Numbered from the stretch's first letter, positions 52,006-63,561 are shown. The stretch is 64,000 nt of DNA from Pseudomonas putida (GCF_001636055.1 NZ_CP011789.1:3100001-3164000); one strand, 5' to 3'. Numbers and translations: made by a program. The notes: generated from the sequence alone by a model not told the origin.

Positions 52006-53301
52006 TCACCCCAGCACCTCCCTCACGCGATACCACAACATCCCCAGGGCCAGCAGCGGCGAGCGCAGGGCCTTGCCGCCGGGGAAGGTCAGGTGCGGTA
52101 CGGCACTGAAGATATCCAGGCCCTGGCTGTGGCCGACGGCGATGGCCTCGGCCAACAGCTTGGCGGTCCAGTGGGTCACGTTCAGGCCATGCCCGGAGTA
52201 ACCCTGGGCGTAATACACGTTCGGATGCTGGCTCAGGCGGCCGACCTGGGGGAAGCGGTTGGCGGTGATGCCGATCATGCCGCCCCACTGGAAGTCGATG
52301 CGCACATCGGCCAGTTGCGGGAACACCTTCAGCACTTTCGGGCGCATGTAGGCGGCGATGTCCTTCGGGTCGCGACCGGAGTAGTGGCAGGCGCCACCGA
52401 ACAGCAGGCGGCGGTCGGCGGTGAGGCGGTAGTAGTCAAGGCCGACTTTCTGGTCGCACAGCGCCATGTTCTGCGGAATCAGGCTGCGCGCCAGAGCCTC
52501 GGGCAACGGTTCGGTCGCCACCACGTAGCTGCCGGCGGGCAGCACCTTGCCGGTCAAGCGCGGCTCCAGCTCGTCCAGGTGCGCATTGCACCCCAGCACC
52601 AGGCTCTTGGCCCGTACCTTGCCGCGTGCGCAGTGCAGGGTGACGGTGGGCCCATGTTCGATGCGTTGCACAGCGCTCTGCTCGAAGATTCGCACGCCAA
52701 GGCTGCTGGCGGCGCGGGCCTCGCCCTGTACCAGGTCCAGTGGGTGCAGGTGGCCGGAGCCCATGTCCACCAGGCCGCCGGCGTACTGGTCGCTGGCGAC
52801 GATGTCGTGGATGCGCGCTGGGGCGATCAGCCGGGTTTCATGGCGATAGCCCAGTTCGGCCAGGTCCTGCAGTTCGTCGTTGAACGCCGCGAACTGCGCC
52901 GGGGTGTTGGCCAGCTCGCAGAAGCCCCAGCGCAGGTCGCACTCGATGCCGTATTGCTCGATGCGCCTGGCCACCAGCTCGACCGAGTCCAGGCCTGCCT
53001 GCTTGAGGTAACGCACGCCGTCCTGGCCCACGTAGCGAGCAAAGCCCGAGACGTCATGGCCGATACCGCGGATCAGTTGCCCGCCATTGCGCCCACTGGC
53101 GCCCCAGCCGATGCGGCGGGCCTCCAGGAGAATCACCGACAGGCCACGCTCGGCCAGCTCCAGCGCGGTGTTGACGCCAGTCAGGCCGCCGCCGACCACG
53201 CACACGTCGGCGCTCAACTCGCCTTCGAGTTCGGGGTAGGGCGCCGTGGCACGGGCCGTGGCGGCGTAGTAGGAGGCGGTGTGTTCGGTTTGATGAGGCA
53301 T
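52006..53301 (-). CDS. FAD-dependent gamma-glutamylpolyamine oxidase (PuuB/PauB-like)
   Basis: A 431-residue DAO-superfamily flavoprotein. FAD-binding motif VVGGGLTGVNTALELAERG, the GWGASGRNGGQLI loop typical of PuuB, and the C-terminal GYSGHGLNVTHW motif are visible. It would oxidise gamma-glutamylputrescine (or a related glutamylated amine) to the aldehyde with H2O2. It is the last gene of a synthetase-binding protein-oxidase operon. ATG 53301 is preferred, though GTG at 53310 is in frame and has a similar ribosome site. Confidence 0.87.
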   Translation of the reverse strand: MPHQTEHTASYYAATARATAPYPELEGELSADVCVVGGGLTGVNTALELAERGLSVILLEARRIGWGASGRNGGQLIRGIGHDVSGFARYVGQDGVRYLKQAGLDSVELVARRIEQYGIECDLRWGFCELANTPAQFAAFNDELQDLAELGYRHETRLIAPARIHDIVASDQYAGGLVDMGSGHLHPLDLVQGEARAASSLGVRIFEQSAVQRIEHGPTVTLHCARGKVRAKSLVLGCNAHLDELEPRLTGKVLPAGSYVVATEPLPEALARSLIPQNMALCDQKVGLDYYRLTADRRLLFGGACHYSGRDPKDIAAYMRPKVLKVFPQLADVRIDFQWGGMIGITANRFPQVGRLSQHPNVYYAQGYSGHGLNVTHWTAKLLAEAIAVGHSQGLDIFSAVPHLTFPGGKALRSPLLALGMLWYRVREVLG

Positions 53302-53315
53302 TGGAAACACTCGAA

Positions 53316-54509
<1,194 letters not shown>

Positions 54510-55868
54510 TCACACGCTCAGCAGCAGGAACTCGCGCTCCCAGGAGCTGATCACCCGCTTGAAGTTTTCATGCTCGGCGCGTTTGACCGCGACGTAGCCC
54601 TGGACGAACTGGCGCCCCAGGTAGTCTTCCAGGACCTTGCAGTCTTCCATGTGCTGCAGCGCATCCTCGATGGTGATCGGCAGACGCAGGTTGCGGCGCT
54701 CGTAGGCGCGGCCCTGTACAGGCGCGCTCGGCTCGATCTTCTCGATCATGCCCAGGTAACCGCACAGCAGGCTCGCGGCGATCGCCAGGTAAGGGTTGGC
54801 ATCGGCGCCCGGCAGGCGGTTCTCGACGCGCATCGCCTCGGGGCTGGAGGTCGGCACGCGCAGGCCGGCGGTGCGGTTTTCCTCGCCCCATTCCACGTTC
54901 ACCGGCGCCGAGGTGTCCGGCAGGAAGCGGCGGAACGAGTTGACGTTCGGCGCGAACATCGGCAGTACCTTGGGGATGTACTTCTGCAGGCCACCGATGT
55001 GGTGCAGGAACAGCTCGCTCATGCTGCCGTCTTCATTGGCGAACACCGGCTTGCCGGTGGCGATGTCGACCACGCTCTGGTGCAGGTGCATGGCACTGCC
55101 CGGCTCGTCGGTGATCGGCTTGGCCATGAAGGTGGCGGTGACATTGTGCTTGAGCGCCGCCTCGCGCATGGTGCGCTTGAATACGGTGATCTGGTCGGCC
55201 AGGTCCAGGGCGTCGCCGTGACGGAAGTTGATCTCCATCTGCGCCGGGCCGTCTTCGTGGATCAGCGTGTCCAGGTCCAGGCACTGGATTTCGCACCAGT
55301 CGTAGACGTCCTCGAACAGCGGGTCGAATTCGTTCGCGGCATCGATGGAGAACGACTGCCGGCCGCTCTCGGCACGGCCCGAACGGCCCAATGGCGCCTG
55401 CAGCGGCAGGTCCGGGTCTTCGCAGCGCTGGGTGAGGTAGAACTCCATTTCGGGCGCAACGATCGGCTGCCAGCCCTTGTCGGCGTAGAGCTTGAGGACT
55501 TTCTTCAGGACGTTGCGCGGCGACAGCTCGATGGGGTTGCCGTGCTTGTCGAAGGTGTCATGGATGACGATGGCGGTCGGTTCGATCGCCCAAGGGATCT
55601 GGTACACCGCTGCCGGGTCAGGGCGGCAGATCATGTCGATGTCCGCCGGATCGAGCAGGCCGTAGTAGATGTCGTCATCGACGAAGTCGCCGGTGACGGT
55701 CTGCAGCAGCACACTCTCGGGCAGGCGCATGCCACGCTCGTTGAGGAACTTGTTGGTCGGGGCGATCTTGCCGCGGGCAATGCCGGTCAGGTCACTGACC
55801 ACGCATTCGACTTCGGTGATCCGGTGTTCTTTCAGCCAGGCGGACAGCTGATCGAAGGGGGCGTTCAT
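54510..55868 (-). CDS. Gamma-glutamylpolyamine synthetase (glutamine synthetase-like, PuuA/PauA)
   Basis: A 452-residue GS-superfamily ligase that joins glutamate to putrescine or another amine using ATP. The N-terminal beta-grasp domain (VECVVSDLTGIARGK), ATP/metal site EMEFYLT, the AMHLHQS motif and NRTAGLRVPT are visible. Length and the ARGK-PTNK start match PuuA-type, not housekeeping GlnA; the adenylylation tyrosine motif of GlnA is absent. Start 55868 has AGAGG upstream. First gene of the operon, divergent from an AraC regulator that begins 199 bases away. Confidence 0.9.
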   Translation of the reverse strand: MNAPFDQLSAWLKEHRITEVECVVSDLTGIARGKIAPTNKFLNERGMRLPESVLLQTVTGDFVDDDIYYGLLDPADIDMICRPDPAAVYQIPWAIEPTAIVIHDTFDKHGNPIELSPRNVLKKVLKLYADKGWQPIVAPEMEFYLTQRCEDPDLPLQAPLGRSGRAESGRQSFSIDAANEFDPLFEDVYDWCEIQCLDLDTLIHEDGPAQMEINFRHGDALDLADQITVFKRTMREAALKHNVTATFMAKPITDEPGSAMHLHQSVVDIATGKPVFANEDGSMSELFLHHIGGLQKYIPKVLPMFAPNVNSFRRFLPDTSAPVNVEWGEENRTAGLRVPTSSPEAMRVENRLPGADANPYLAIAASLLCGYLGMIEKIEPSAPVQGRAYERRNLRLPITIEDALQHMEDCKVLEDYLGRQFVQGYVAVKRAEHENFKRVISSWEREFLLLSV

Positions 55869-56036
55869 ACAGACCTCTTGGTTGGGTTTTGGTGGTGGGC
55901 ATGTGCAGCGCGTGAAGGCCGTCGACCTCCAGGAGGTATTACAAACCTTTTCACGGCGCCACTTCCCACAGGTCACGCTGAGGACTATCTTGGGCGCTGC
56001 CCCTCGGGGTGATCTATCCGTTTTCTCCGTCAATCA

Positions 56037-56055
56037 ATGCACCAAAAGAGTGCAT
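56037..56055. promoter_or_regulatory. Inverted repeat upstream of the AraC-type regulator
   Basis: ATGCAC-N7-GTGCAT, perfect over six-base arms, starts 31 bases before the GTG start of the AraC-type regulator. It may be an autoregulatory site or a leader hairpin just ahead of the ribosome site AGGA. Confidence 0.4.
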
Positions 56056-56067
56056 ATAGGACGTCGC

Positions 56068-56967
56068 GTGAACACGCAAACCGCCTTGCAGGTCCAGGCT
56101 TTCAACACCACCGATGTCACCGAGCAGGTGCGTGCCACCCCTGGCTGGCAGCAGCAGTACCGGCAGATGTCACCCGGGCATTTCAGCGGCCAGCTGCGCT
56201 GCCTGGGGCTCGATGGCGTCGAGGTGTACGAAGAGCGCCTGAATACCCGAGTCGAGCAGTTCTTCCGCGCCCCGAGCGGCTCGCTGACCTTTTGCTTCGA
56301 CCAGGTCGAGAACAGCCTGTACCTGCTCAATGAACAAAGCCGGAACATCTGGATAACCCCGGAAAACTACCAGGAAGTGGCGGTGGTGTTCGACCAGCCG
56401 TTCCTGCAGCGGCACGGCCTGGATCTGGAGCGTTTGCAGGGGCTGTTCATGGTGCCGCTGGGCAGCGGCCAGAATGCGCTGTTCGGCAGCTGGCTGAGCG
56501 CGACCCTGACACGTCTGGCGCAGGCTGACTGCCTACTCGAGGGGCAGGCCTTGGCCGAGCAACTGCTCGATGACTGCCTGTTCATCCTCGACAACGCCTG
56601 CCAGCGCCTGCAAGGCCAGGCACTGGGCAAGCGCGGTGAAGAGCGGGCGATCATGCAGCGGGTCAGCGAATGGGCGGCGGACTGCCCGGACGAGACGCTC
56701 AATCTCATGGAGCTGGCGCAGGTGGCCGGGGTGTCGTTGCGTCAATTGCAGGAGGCCTTCAAGGCCTTTACCGGCATGCCCCCGGCGCATTGGTTGCGTC
56801 TGCGCCGACTCAACGGTGCGCGCCGCGACCTGCTGCGCCGCGCCAGCGACGTGACGGTAGCGGAAGTGGCGATGCGTTGGTCATTCTGGCACCTGGGGCG
56901 GTTTTCCGAGAGCTATCGCCAGTTGTTCCGCGAATTGCCGAGCGAGACGCTCAAGCGCGGGCGCTGA
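56068..56967 (+). CDS. AraC-family regulator (probable polyamine-operon activator)
   Basis: A 299-residue regulator with an N-terminal sensor domain of the OruR/EutR-like group (RQMSPGHFSGQL near residue 33) and two C-terminal helix-turn-helices (about 195-295; LMELAQVAGVSLRQLQEAF and DVTVAEVAMRWSFWHLGRF). GTG at 56068 is chosen because AGGA is correctly spaced; an upstream in-frame extension reads through the divergent control region and is not conserved-looking. It faces the gamma-glutamylpolyamine synthetase operon, its likely target. Confidence 0.87.
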   Translation: MNTQTALQVQAFNTTDVTEQVRATPGWQQQYRQMSPGHFSGQLRCLGLDGVEVYEERLNTRVEQFFRAPSGSLTFCFDQVENSLYLLNEQSRNIWITPENYQEVAVVFDQPFLQRHGLDLERLQGLFMVPLGSGQNALFGSWLSATLTRLAQADCLLEGQALAEQLLDDCLFILDNACQRLQGQALGKRGEERAIMQRVSEWAADCPDETLNLMELAQVAGVSLRQLQEAFKAFTGMPPAHWLRLRRLNGARRDLLRRASDVTVAEVAMRWSFWHLGRFSESYRQLFRELPSETLKRGR

Positions 56968-56992
56968 AGGGGCCTCCGCGAGGGGTTGGCTG

Positions 56993-57748
56993 TCAGATGA
57001 AGACCAGTTCAAAAGGCTGCAGCAGACATTCCAGCAGCTGTTGCGGCACCACGGGCGGCGTGTCCGCATCCGCCTCCATCTGACTGACATGGGCAGCAAT
57101 GGCCTGGCGCTTGCGCGCGAGGCTGGCTTCGTCGAGCTGGATACGACGCGCGCGTTGCCAAGGTAGCCGAGGATCGTCCGGCGTCGACCAGCGCCACGCC
57201 CATATCGGCGCTTCGGCCAGCGTTGCCCCGCGCGCCTGGGCGGCCTGTGCGCAGGCACGGCCCACCGCGTCATGGTCGCAATGGCCATCGTGGCGCCAGG
57301 GACACATCAACAGATCGCCGGGTTGCAGTAACTGGTTCAGGTAATTGACCAGGAAGGCCTCGTCCCGGGGCAAGGCGCCGTCCTTGAGGTTCAGCCGTCG
57401 CCAATCCAGATCGCCGACCCGCAGATCGAGCTGCTGCAAGGCATGGCGGCTCTCCAGTGGGCGCTGGTGGCGCAGGCGTCGTTCAGTCCATTGTGCCGAG
57501 CCTGGGTGGCTGCCTTCGCCGTCGGTGGCAGAGATGAGCACGAGGTCCTGCTCGCGGCCATGGAAGTAACTCAGTAATCCGCCCGCCATGAGCACCTCGT
57601 CATCCGGATGCGGCGCTACCAACACCAGGCGCCGACCCGGCGGGCACAGTTGTTCGGGGGTAATCCAGGCGGCCCGGGCCAGGTGCGCGGATTTCTGCCA
57701 TTCGCTCCAAGGGGTTCCCGCGTCAGCCTGGATCATGTGCTCGTTCAT
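56993..57748 (-). CDS. PIG-L/LmbE-family deacetylase
   Basis: A 251-residue zinc hydrolase of the LmbE/PIG-L family, which removes acetyl groups from N-acetylglucosamine-type sugars or thiols. Zinc ligands are visible in APHPDDEVLMAGG and in the HDGHCDHDAVG segment. No signal peptide, so cytosolic. Start 57748 (MNEHMIQADAG) has GGAG about ten bases upstream; longer in-frame versions are possible. No glycosyltransferase is adjacent, so its substrate is unknown. It is divergent from the KAP NTPase gene. Confidence 0.85.
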   Translation of the reverse strand: MNEHMIQADAGTPWSEWQKSAHLARAAWITPEQLCPPGRRLVLVAPHPDDEVLMAGGLLSYFHGREQDLVLISATDGEGSHPGSAQWTERRLRHQRPLESRHALQQLDLRVGDLDWRRLNLKDGALPRDEAFLVNYLNQLLQPGDLLMCPWRHDGHCDHDAVGRACAQAAQARGATLAEAPIWAWRWSTPDDPRLPWQRARRIQLDEASLARKRQAIAAHVSQMEADADTPPVVPQQLLECLLQPFELVFI

Positions 57749-58034
57749 CGTTGCCAAGCTCCTGCTGTCAGTCGAACTCAAACCAACCCTGGCGCTGTAT
57801 TTTTGCGGCGGCTTGGTCATGGCGGGTTTCGGGACGACTCCCGGGTCTCTGAAGGATTGAGGGAGTGGGTGAGGGGAGAGTTCAAAAAAGCTGGCGACAC
57901 ACGATCTGATGTTAGGCGGGTTTGTGGGAGCAGCCACCACCGGACTTCAGGGATGCAGATGATGGCACCTTGCTTGCTTTCTCTGTCGTGCGGGATACTT
58001 GCGCGCCAGGAGTGCACGTAAGGACGCAGTAGAC

Positions 58035-60929
58035 ATGCAACGCAATGCCCAGGAACCTGAGTTCTTTGTGTATTTGAAAGCCTATCTCTTGGGCTTTGTC
58101 ATATTCGGTATTTATCAACTTGGTACGTGGCTAGGTCTCGGCCTCTATAAGGGGCTCCTTGCTCATCATCCTGCTATTTGGAAGTGGGGGGTGCTGGGCA
58201 CACTATTGATGACAGCGTTGATGCTGGCTTACCTGTATGTGCGCGGCGGCCTCTGTCTGGCCCGCCGTTACACGCAAAGCAGGCGCGTTGACCTCCTCGC
58301 GTTCATTGTCCTGGGCGCGGTATCGAACGAACTCGCTTCGCCGCTGATGGACGTGCTTCACAAAGAGGTCGATAAACTGCCCGCATCGTCGGGGCTTCTG
58401 ATCCTGATCGGTGGGCTTGTTATATTCTCGTCTGTCTTGACCGCACATCTGCGTCTGAACAGGCATGCTGACACGGTCAAGGAGGTTCATTTTCTCCAGG
58501 ACAACGAAGTTTCGCTGCACGAACACGACCAGCTCGGCATGGCGCCCAGGGCAAAGGATTTTGCGGATGCGGTGTTGGCGTGTACCCAGCATGAGTCGAT
58601 AGCGCTAGGTGTGGATGGCCCTTGGGGGGTTGGCAAGACAAGCTTTATCAACCTTGCTGCCAAACATTGGCAGCAGCCAGAAATTCTTGTGTTCCGCTTT
58701 GAACCATTGAAGTATGCAGGCGATGCCGACCTCGCTCAGCGCTTTGTAAGAGAGTTGATTGCGTGTATCCAGCGGGAAAGCTATGTGCCTGAACTCCAGC
58801 CTTTCGCCTCACGGTATTCTCGGTTGTTGAAAGGCAAGGCCGAGTTTTCGTTATTTGGTCTGAAAGTGGAACTGGAGCCGGGCAGCGATACACTGGACGA
58901 ATTGCTGGAGAGTCTGGATTCGACGCTTGAGCGAGTGGGCAAAAAGTTGATCGTCGTGATCGATGATCTCGATCGATTGGAACCGTCGGCCATCAATAAT
59001 GTGCTGTTCGGAATGAAGAAGGCTTTCAGGCTTCGCCGCGCAACGTACATTTTGTGCTATGACACCGAAATGTTGGTGGCGTTGGCTAGTGATGGTGAGC
59101 GGGCACGAGAGTTTCTTGAGAAGTTCGTCACATTAAAAGTTAACGTTTTCGTGGATGCTGCCGCGCTGGCGCGATACTTGAATCAAGACTGGAGAAAGGA
59201 TGTTCCAGGATTGGATTTGGTCCCTGTGGAGCGGATGAGCAAGCTCACTCCATTACTTACGAAAATGGCGGAGATGCTGCAGGGTGAGCACGCGTCACGA
59301 TATCTTGAGTTGATGGGCAATTTCCGCAAGATAAAAAGAATCATCAATGCCCTATTGGTAATGCAGTTGGAGAAAGTGTCTTACGACAATACGGACTTCA
59401 ATCGTGACGATCTCGTGAATCTCGTGCTGTTGCAGCAAACCTATCCAGGCATGTTCAGACGTATCCATCTTGAGGAAGGCGGTGGGCGCAGCGGAATTTT
59501 TGGGGTGGTGTTTGACAATGACATGTCAAAATGCAAGCAGAGTCAAGAATACCTTGACCTAATCGAAGCTGGCCCACCGGGAAGCTCTTTTCTTCTGAAG
59601 CAGATATTTGGCGTCGCTGGCAGGCTAGTGGATCTTAATGAGATTGACAATAAAAAAACGCGGGCGTATGTCAATTTGGCGGGGGCGCGAAATCTGGAGC
59701 GGTACATTGACTTGATCCTTGAGCTTAAGGTGCCTGCACTAACGGAAACTCACATATTTTATAAAGCTTCTGTGCAAGAGTTGATCGCAGGGAAAACTAT
59801 CGACGAGGTGCTCGGCAAACAGGAGTTCATTCATTCTTCTGGCCGTGGCGTACATATCCAGTTTTGGGGGATGCTAGCCGAGAATGCCTCGCGTCTTAAG
59901 GGGCCGCATATTCGCGAAATCTTAGAAAAAGCAATAGAAACGCTCCCCGACTACAGCTCTGTGTCGGGCTTCTTTCGGCGTTCGGATCGAGATGTAATGA
60001 TAAGCGCACTCGCCAAGATTATAGATAGCTGCTTCTGGCGGGCCCAGCCGCAAGTAGGCGCGGCGAACACAAGCGAGAATATAATCGGCATTGCTCATTG
60101 GTTTTTTGGAGAGGAAAATTTTTCAGAAGGCCCGTTACTCAAAGGCCTGATTCGTCCGTCACGAGGAGTATTGGGCTGGAAGGATCTTTTGGTGTTTCGG
60201 CAACAGTGCTCGCTCGATCGCGGTGGGCAATTACACAACATAAGCCGCGCGCTGCTTAAACACAGTGACAGGGCAGCAGAGACGTCAGGGAATGTGTACC
60301 GACTTACGATAGAGGGTATGAGATTTCTCTCACAGAAAATATTTGATGATTTTTATGCTTCATACGTGAAGCAGAAGAAAAATATTTTCGAGGATATCGA
60401 GTCCTTGACTTTCGAACAGGTTGTGGGGAAGGGATTTTCAAGCTCTGGTGAGGATCTCGTCGACCAGAATACTCTCGACGAGTTTAGGTTATCCGTCGCG
60501 CTTTATATCTTGTACCAGTTAGCTAATCGAACAGGTCCTGGTGATTCGGGGGTTGGTTGTGGTTTCTACGACCGCGTAGGTGCGTCTGACGCAAACGGTA
60601 TTTACAATGATATGAGTTCTTATATTCTGAACGTATGCTTTAATCCAGAACTTGACGTCCGCAATACTATGAGGTTCGTCCGATTCCTGATGTGGATGCT
60701 ACAAGAAAGCCGTGGGTATGACGAAGACGAGATTAAGTTGGATTTTTCCTGGCGCCCTTTGTTAGACATGATTTCTGAGCCGATGCTCCGCGATTATTGG
60801 AACTCCAATAAAGCCACCATTCTGAAGGAGGTGGCCGCTTATGACGGAATGGCGATGAGAAAGGGACATCTGATTATCGACTGCCAACGCCATTGGCCCA
60901 TCGTTTCAGACTATTTAGATAAGATTTAA
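58035..60929 (+). CDS. Membrane-anchored KAP-family P-loop NTPase (defence candidate)
   Basis: A 964-residue protein with four N-terminal membrane helices (about 13-34, 51-69, 87-104, 119-136) followed by a KAP-type NTPase: Walker A GPWGVGKT at 195-202, Walker B KLIVVIDDLDRLE at 304-316, the CYD sensor segment (ILCYDTEML) and the family hallmark NFRKIKRIINAL. A long helical C-terminal region follows without recognised motifs. KAP proteins include F-plasmid PifA (phage T7 exclusion) and animal Kidins220. Codon use is visibly AT-richer than all neighbours, and it sits alone between PIG-L and mdcA, so it looks horizontally acquired. ATG 58035 has AAGGA upstream; a TTG at 57999 is in frame. Function beyond ATP-driven membrane action is unknown. 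Confidence 0.82.
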   Translation: MQRNAQEPEFFVYLKAYLLGFVIFGIYQLGTWLGLGLYKGLLAHHPAIWKWGVLGTLLMTALMLAYLYVRGGLCLARRYTQSRRVDLLAFIVLGAVSNELASPLMDVLHKEVDKLPASSGLLILIGGLVIFSSVLTAHLRLNRHADTVKEVHFLQDNEVSLHEHDQLGMAPRAKDFADAVLACTQHESIALGVDGPWGVGKTSFINLAAKHWQQPEILVFRFEPLKYAGDADLAQRFVRELIACIQRESYVPELQPFASRYSRLLKGKAEFSLFGLKVELEPGSDTLDELLESLDSTLERVGKKLIVVIDDLDRLEPSAINNVLFGMKKAFRLRRATYILCYDTEMLVALASDGERAREFLEKFVTLKVNVFVDAAALARYLNQDWRKDVPGLDLVPVERMSKLTPLLTKMAEMLQGEHASRYLELMGNFRKIKRIINALLVMQLEKVSYDNTDFNRDDLVNLVLLQQTYPGMFRRIHLEEGGGRSGIFGVVFDNDMSKCKQSQEYLDLIEAGPPGSSFLLKQIFGVAGRLVDLNEIDNKKTRAYVNLAGARNLERYIDLILELKVPALTETHIFYKASVQELIAGKTIDEVLGKQEFIHSSGRGVHIQFWGMLAENASRLKGPHIREILEKAIETLPDYSSVSGFFRRSDRDVMISALAKIIDSCFWRAQPQVGAANTSENIIGIAHWFFGEENFSEGPLLKGLIRPSRGVLGWKDLLVFRQQCSLDRGGQLHNISRALLKHSDRAAETSGNVYRLTIEGMRFLSQKIFDDFYASYVKQKKNIFEDIESLTFEQVVGKGFSSSGEDLVDQNTLDEFRLSVALYILYQLANRTGPGDSGVGCGFYDRVGASDANGIYNDMSSYILNVCFNPELDVRNTMRFVRFLMWMLQESRGYDEDEIKLDFSWRPLLDMISEPMLRDYWNSNKATILKEVAAYDGMAMRKGHLIIDCQRHWPIVSDYLDKI

Positions 60930-61053
60930 TCTTCCTCATCAGGAATAGTAGAACCATTACGCTCACCGTAACGATCGACCACCGTGCTTGATTGATGCCT
61001 CCCACCCCCCAGGCCTAAGGTGACCCCACGACAGCGAACCCGTGGAGTCACCA

Positions 61054-62715
61054 ATGACCACAACGAAGAATCCACCGCCGCAATGGTCGAGAAGGCGCGC
61101 CGAAAAGCAGCGCCGTCTCGAGCGGGTGAGTCACCTCGCCGATGGCGTGGTACTGCCCACCGAGCGGATCGTCGAGGCCCTCGAACTGCTGATCGCCCCG
61201 GGTGATCGAGTGGTGCTCGAAGGCAACAACCAGAAGCAGGCGGACTTTCTTTCGCGCTCGCTGGCCAAGGCCGACCCTGGCCGTCTCCACGACCTGCACC
61301 TGATCATGCCCAGCGTCAGCCGCGCCGAGCACCTGGACCTGTTCGAACGCGGCATCGCGCGCAAGCTCGACTTCTCCTTCGCCGGCCCCCAGAGCCAGCG
61401 CATCGGCCAGTTGCTCGAAGACGGTCTGCTCGAAGTCGGCGCCATCCACACCTACATCGAGCTCTACTCGCGCCTGCTGGTGGACCTGATCCCCAACGTC
61501 ACGCTGGTCGCAGGCTTCACTGCCGACCGCGATGGCAACCTCTACACCGGCCCGAGCACCGAGGACACTCCGGCGCTGGTCGAGCCCACGGCATTCAGCG
61601 ATGGCATCGTCATCGCCCAGGTCAACCAGTTGGTTGACCGTGTCGACGATCTGCCCAGGGTGGACATTCCTGCCTCGTGGATCGACTTCGTGGTAGTCGC
61701 CGACCAGCCGTTCTACATCGAACCGTTGTTCACCCGCGACCCGCGCCATATCAAGCCGGTGCATGTGCTGATGGCGATGATGGCGATCCGCGGCATCTAT
61801 GAAAAACACCAGGTGCAGTCGCTCAATCACGGCATCGGCTTCAATACCGCCGCCATCGAGCTGATCCTGCCGACCTACGGCGAGTCGCTGGGGCTCAAGG
61901 GCAAGATCTGCCGCAACTGGACCCTCAATCCTCACCCGACGCTGATTCCGGCCATCGAGACCGGCTGGGTACAGAGCGTGCACTGCTTCGGCACCGAGCT
62001 GGGCATGGAAGACTACATCGCCCAGCGTCCGGACGTGTTCTTCACCGGGCGCGACGGTTCGATGCGCTCCAACCGGCTGATGTGCCAGCTGGCGGGGCAG
62101 TACGCGGTGGACCTGTTCATCGGCGCCACCTTGCAGGTCGATGGCGACGGGCATTCTTCGACGGTCACCCGTGGCCGCCTGGCCGGTTTCGGCGGGGCAC
62201 CGAACATGGGCCACGACCCACGCGGGCGACGCCACGCGACACCGGCCTGGCTGGACATGACCGTGCCCGAAACCCTGCTCGAGCGCGGGCGCAAGCTGGT
62301 GGTGCAGATGGTCGAGACCTACCAGGAGGGCGGTAAACCGACCTTCGTCGAAACCCTGGATGCGGTCGAGGTGGCGAAGAAGGCCGGCATGCCGCTGGCA
62401 CCCGTGATGATCTACGGCGATGACGTCACCCACCTGCTCACCGAAGAGGGCATCGCCTACCTGTACAAGGCGCGCAGCCTGCAGGAACGCCAGCAGATGA
62501 TCGCGGCGGTGGCCGGGGTCACCGCCATTGGCCTGCGCCATGAGCCCAAGGATACCGAGCGCCTGCGCCGCGAAGGGTTGGTGGCCTTGCCCGAAGACCT
62601 GGGCATCCGCCGTACCGACGCCACCCGTGAGTTGCTCGCCGCACGCAGTATCGCCGACCTCGTGGAGTGGTCCGGTGGCCTGTATAACCCGCCCGCACGC
62701 TTCAGGAGCTGGTGA
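61054..62715 (+). CDS. mdcA: Malonate decarboxylase alpha subunit (acetyl-S-ACP:malonate ACP transferase)
   Basis: A 553-residue subunit that moves the acyl-carrier-protein thiol between acetyl and malonyl forms in the biotin-independent malonate decarboxylase. Landmarks include [46 protein letters not shown] and [17 protein letters not shown]. Start 61054 has GGAG well placed; GTG at 61042 is in frame but lies within that site. First gene of mdcABCD..., so it marks the operon promoter in the preceding 120 bases, for which I could not assign boxes. Confidence 0.95.
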   Translation: MTTTKNPPPQWSRRRAEKQRRLERVSHLADGVVLPTERIVEALELLIAPGDRVVLEGNNQKQADFLSRSLAKADPGRLHDLHLIMPSVSRAEHLDLFERGIARKLDFSFAGPQSQRIGQLLEDGLLEVGAIHTYIELYSRLLVDLIPNVTLVAGFTADRDGNLYTGPSTEDTPALVEPTAFSDGIVIAQVNQLVDRVDDLPRVDIPASWIDFVVVADQPFYIEPLFTRDPRHIKPVHVLMAMMAIRGIYEKHQVQSLNHGIGFNTAAIELILPTYGESLGLKGKICRNWTLNPHPTLIPAIETGWVQSVHCFGTELGMEDYIAQRPDVFFTGRDGSMRSNRLMCQLAGQYAVDLFIGATLQVDGDGHSSTVTRGRLAGFGGAPNMGHDPRGRRHATPAWLDMTVPETLLERGRKLVVQMVETYQEGGKPTFVETLDAVEVAKKAGMPLAPVMIYGDDVTHLLTEEGIAYLYKARSLQERQQMIAAVAGVTAIGLRHEPKDTERLRREGLVALPEDLGIRRTDATRELLAARSIADLVEWSGGLYNPPARFRSW

Positions 62716-63560
62716 TGAAAGCACTTTGCCTACAGCCCCTGGCCTTGCCCGACCAATTGGCGGACCTGGCCGTCGAAGCCCTGATCGATGAGGCCGACCT
62801 CTCGCCCAAGCCTGGGCTGGTGGACCGGCGCGGCAGCGGCGCCCATGGCGACATGAACCTGGCCTTGATGCACGCCTCGGCGCTGTCGCTGTGGCCGTGC
62901 CTGCGACAGATGGCCGAAGCGGCGCAACGCCATGGCGAGATCGCTGCGCCGCTGCGCGCCGAGCTGGGACGCCTTGGGCGCGAAGGCGAGGCGACAATGC
63001 TCGCCACCACAGCCGGAGTGAATACCCATCGTGGTGCTATCTGGGCGCTGGGACTGCTGGTTGCGGCGCGGGCGCTGAGCCCGCTGAGCAGCGACCCGCA
63101 TACCCTTGCCGCCCTTGCCGGGCGCCTTGCGCTGATCGATGATCCGGCCGCCCCCGCACAGGACAGCCACGGCACCCAGGTGCGCCGCCGCTATGGCGCA
63201 GGTGGAGCGCGCGAGCAGGCCCAGCAAGGCTTTCCGGCGATCACCGGTCACGCTCTGCCGCAACTCTGGCGCAGCCGCGCCGCTGGCGCCAGCGAGACCC
63301 ATGCACGCCTGGATGCGCTGCTGGCGATCATGGCTTCGCTGAGCGACACCTGCGTGCTCTGGCGTGCCGGTCAGCAAGGCCTGGATGCCCTGCAGCAAGG
63401 GGCCCGTGCGGTGCTTGATGCAGGCGGCAGCGCGAGTTTGGCGGGTCGCCGTCAACTGCGCGCCCTGGATGCGCGCCTGCTGCAACTCAATGCCTCTCCA
63501 GGCGGTGCTGCCGATCTGCTGGCCGCCTGCCTGTTCCTCGACAAAGCCGGGAGCCTGTGA
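62715..63560 (+). CDS. mdcB: Triphosphoribosyl-dephospho-CoA synthase
   Basis: A 281-residue CitG/MdcB-family enzyme that makes the precursor of the MdcC prosthetic group from dephospho-CoA and ATP. Family motifs: [19 protein letters not shown] near residue 32, [17 protein letters not shown] near 100, and [12 protein letters not shown] toward the end. ATG 62715 overlaps the mdcA stop by one base with AGGAG seven bases upstream. The next gene, mdcC, starts one base after its stop, so the operon is tightly coupled. Confidence 0.93.
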   Translation: MKALCLQPLALPDQLADLAVEALIDEADLSPKPGLVDRRGSGAHGDMNLALMHASALSLWPCLRQMAEAAQRHGEIAAPLRAELGRLGREGEATMLATTAGVNTHRGAIWALGLLVAARALSPLSSDPHTLAALAGRLALIDDPAAPAQDSHGTQVRRRYGAGGAREQAQQGFPAITGHALPQLWRSRAAGASETHARLDALLAIMASLSDTCVLWRAGQQGLDALQQGARAVLDAGGSASLAGRRQLRALDARLLQLNASPGGAADLLAACLFLDKAGSL

Positions 63561-63561
63561 C

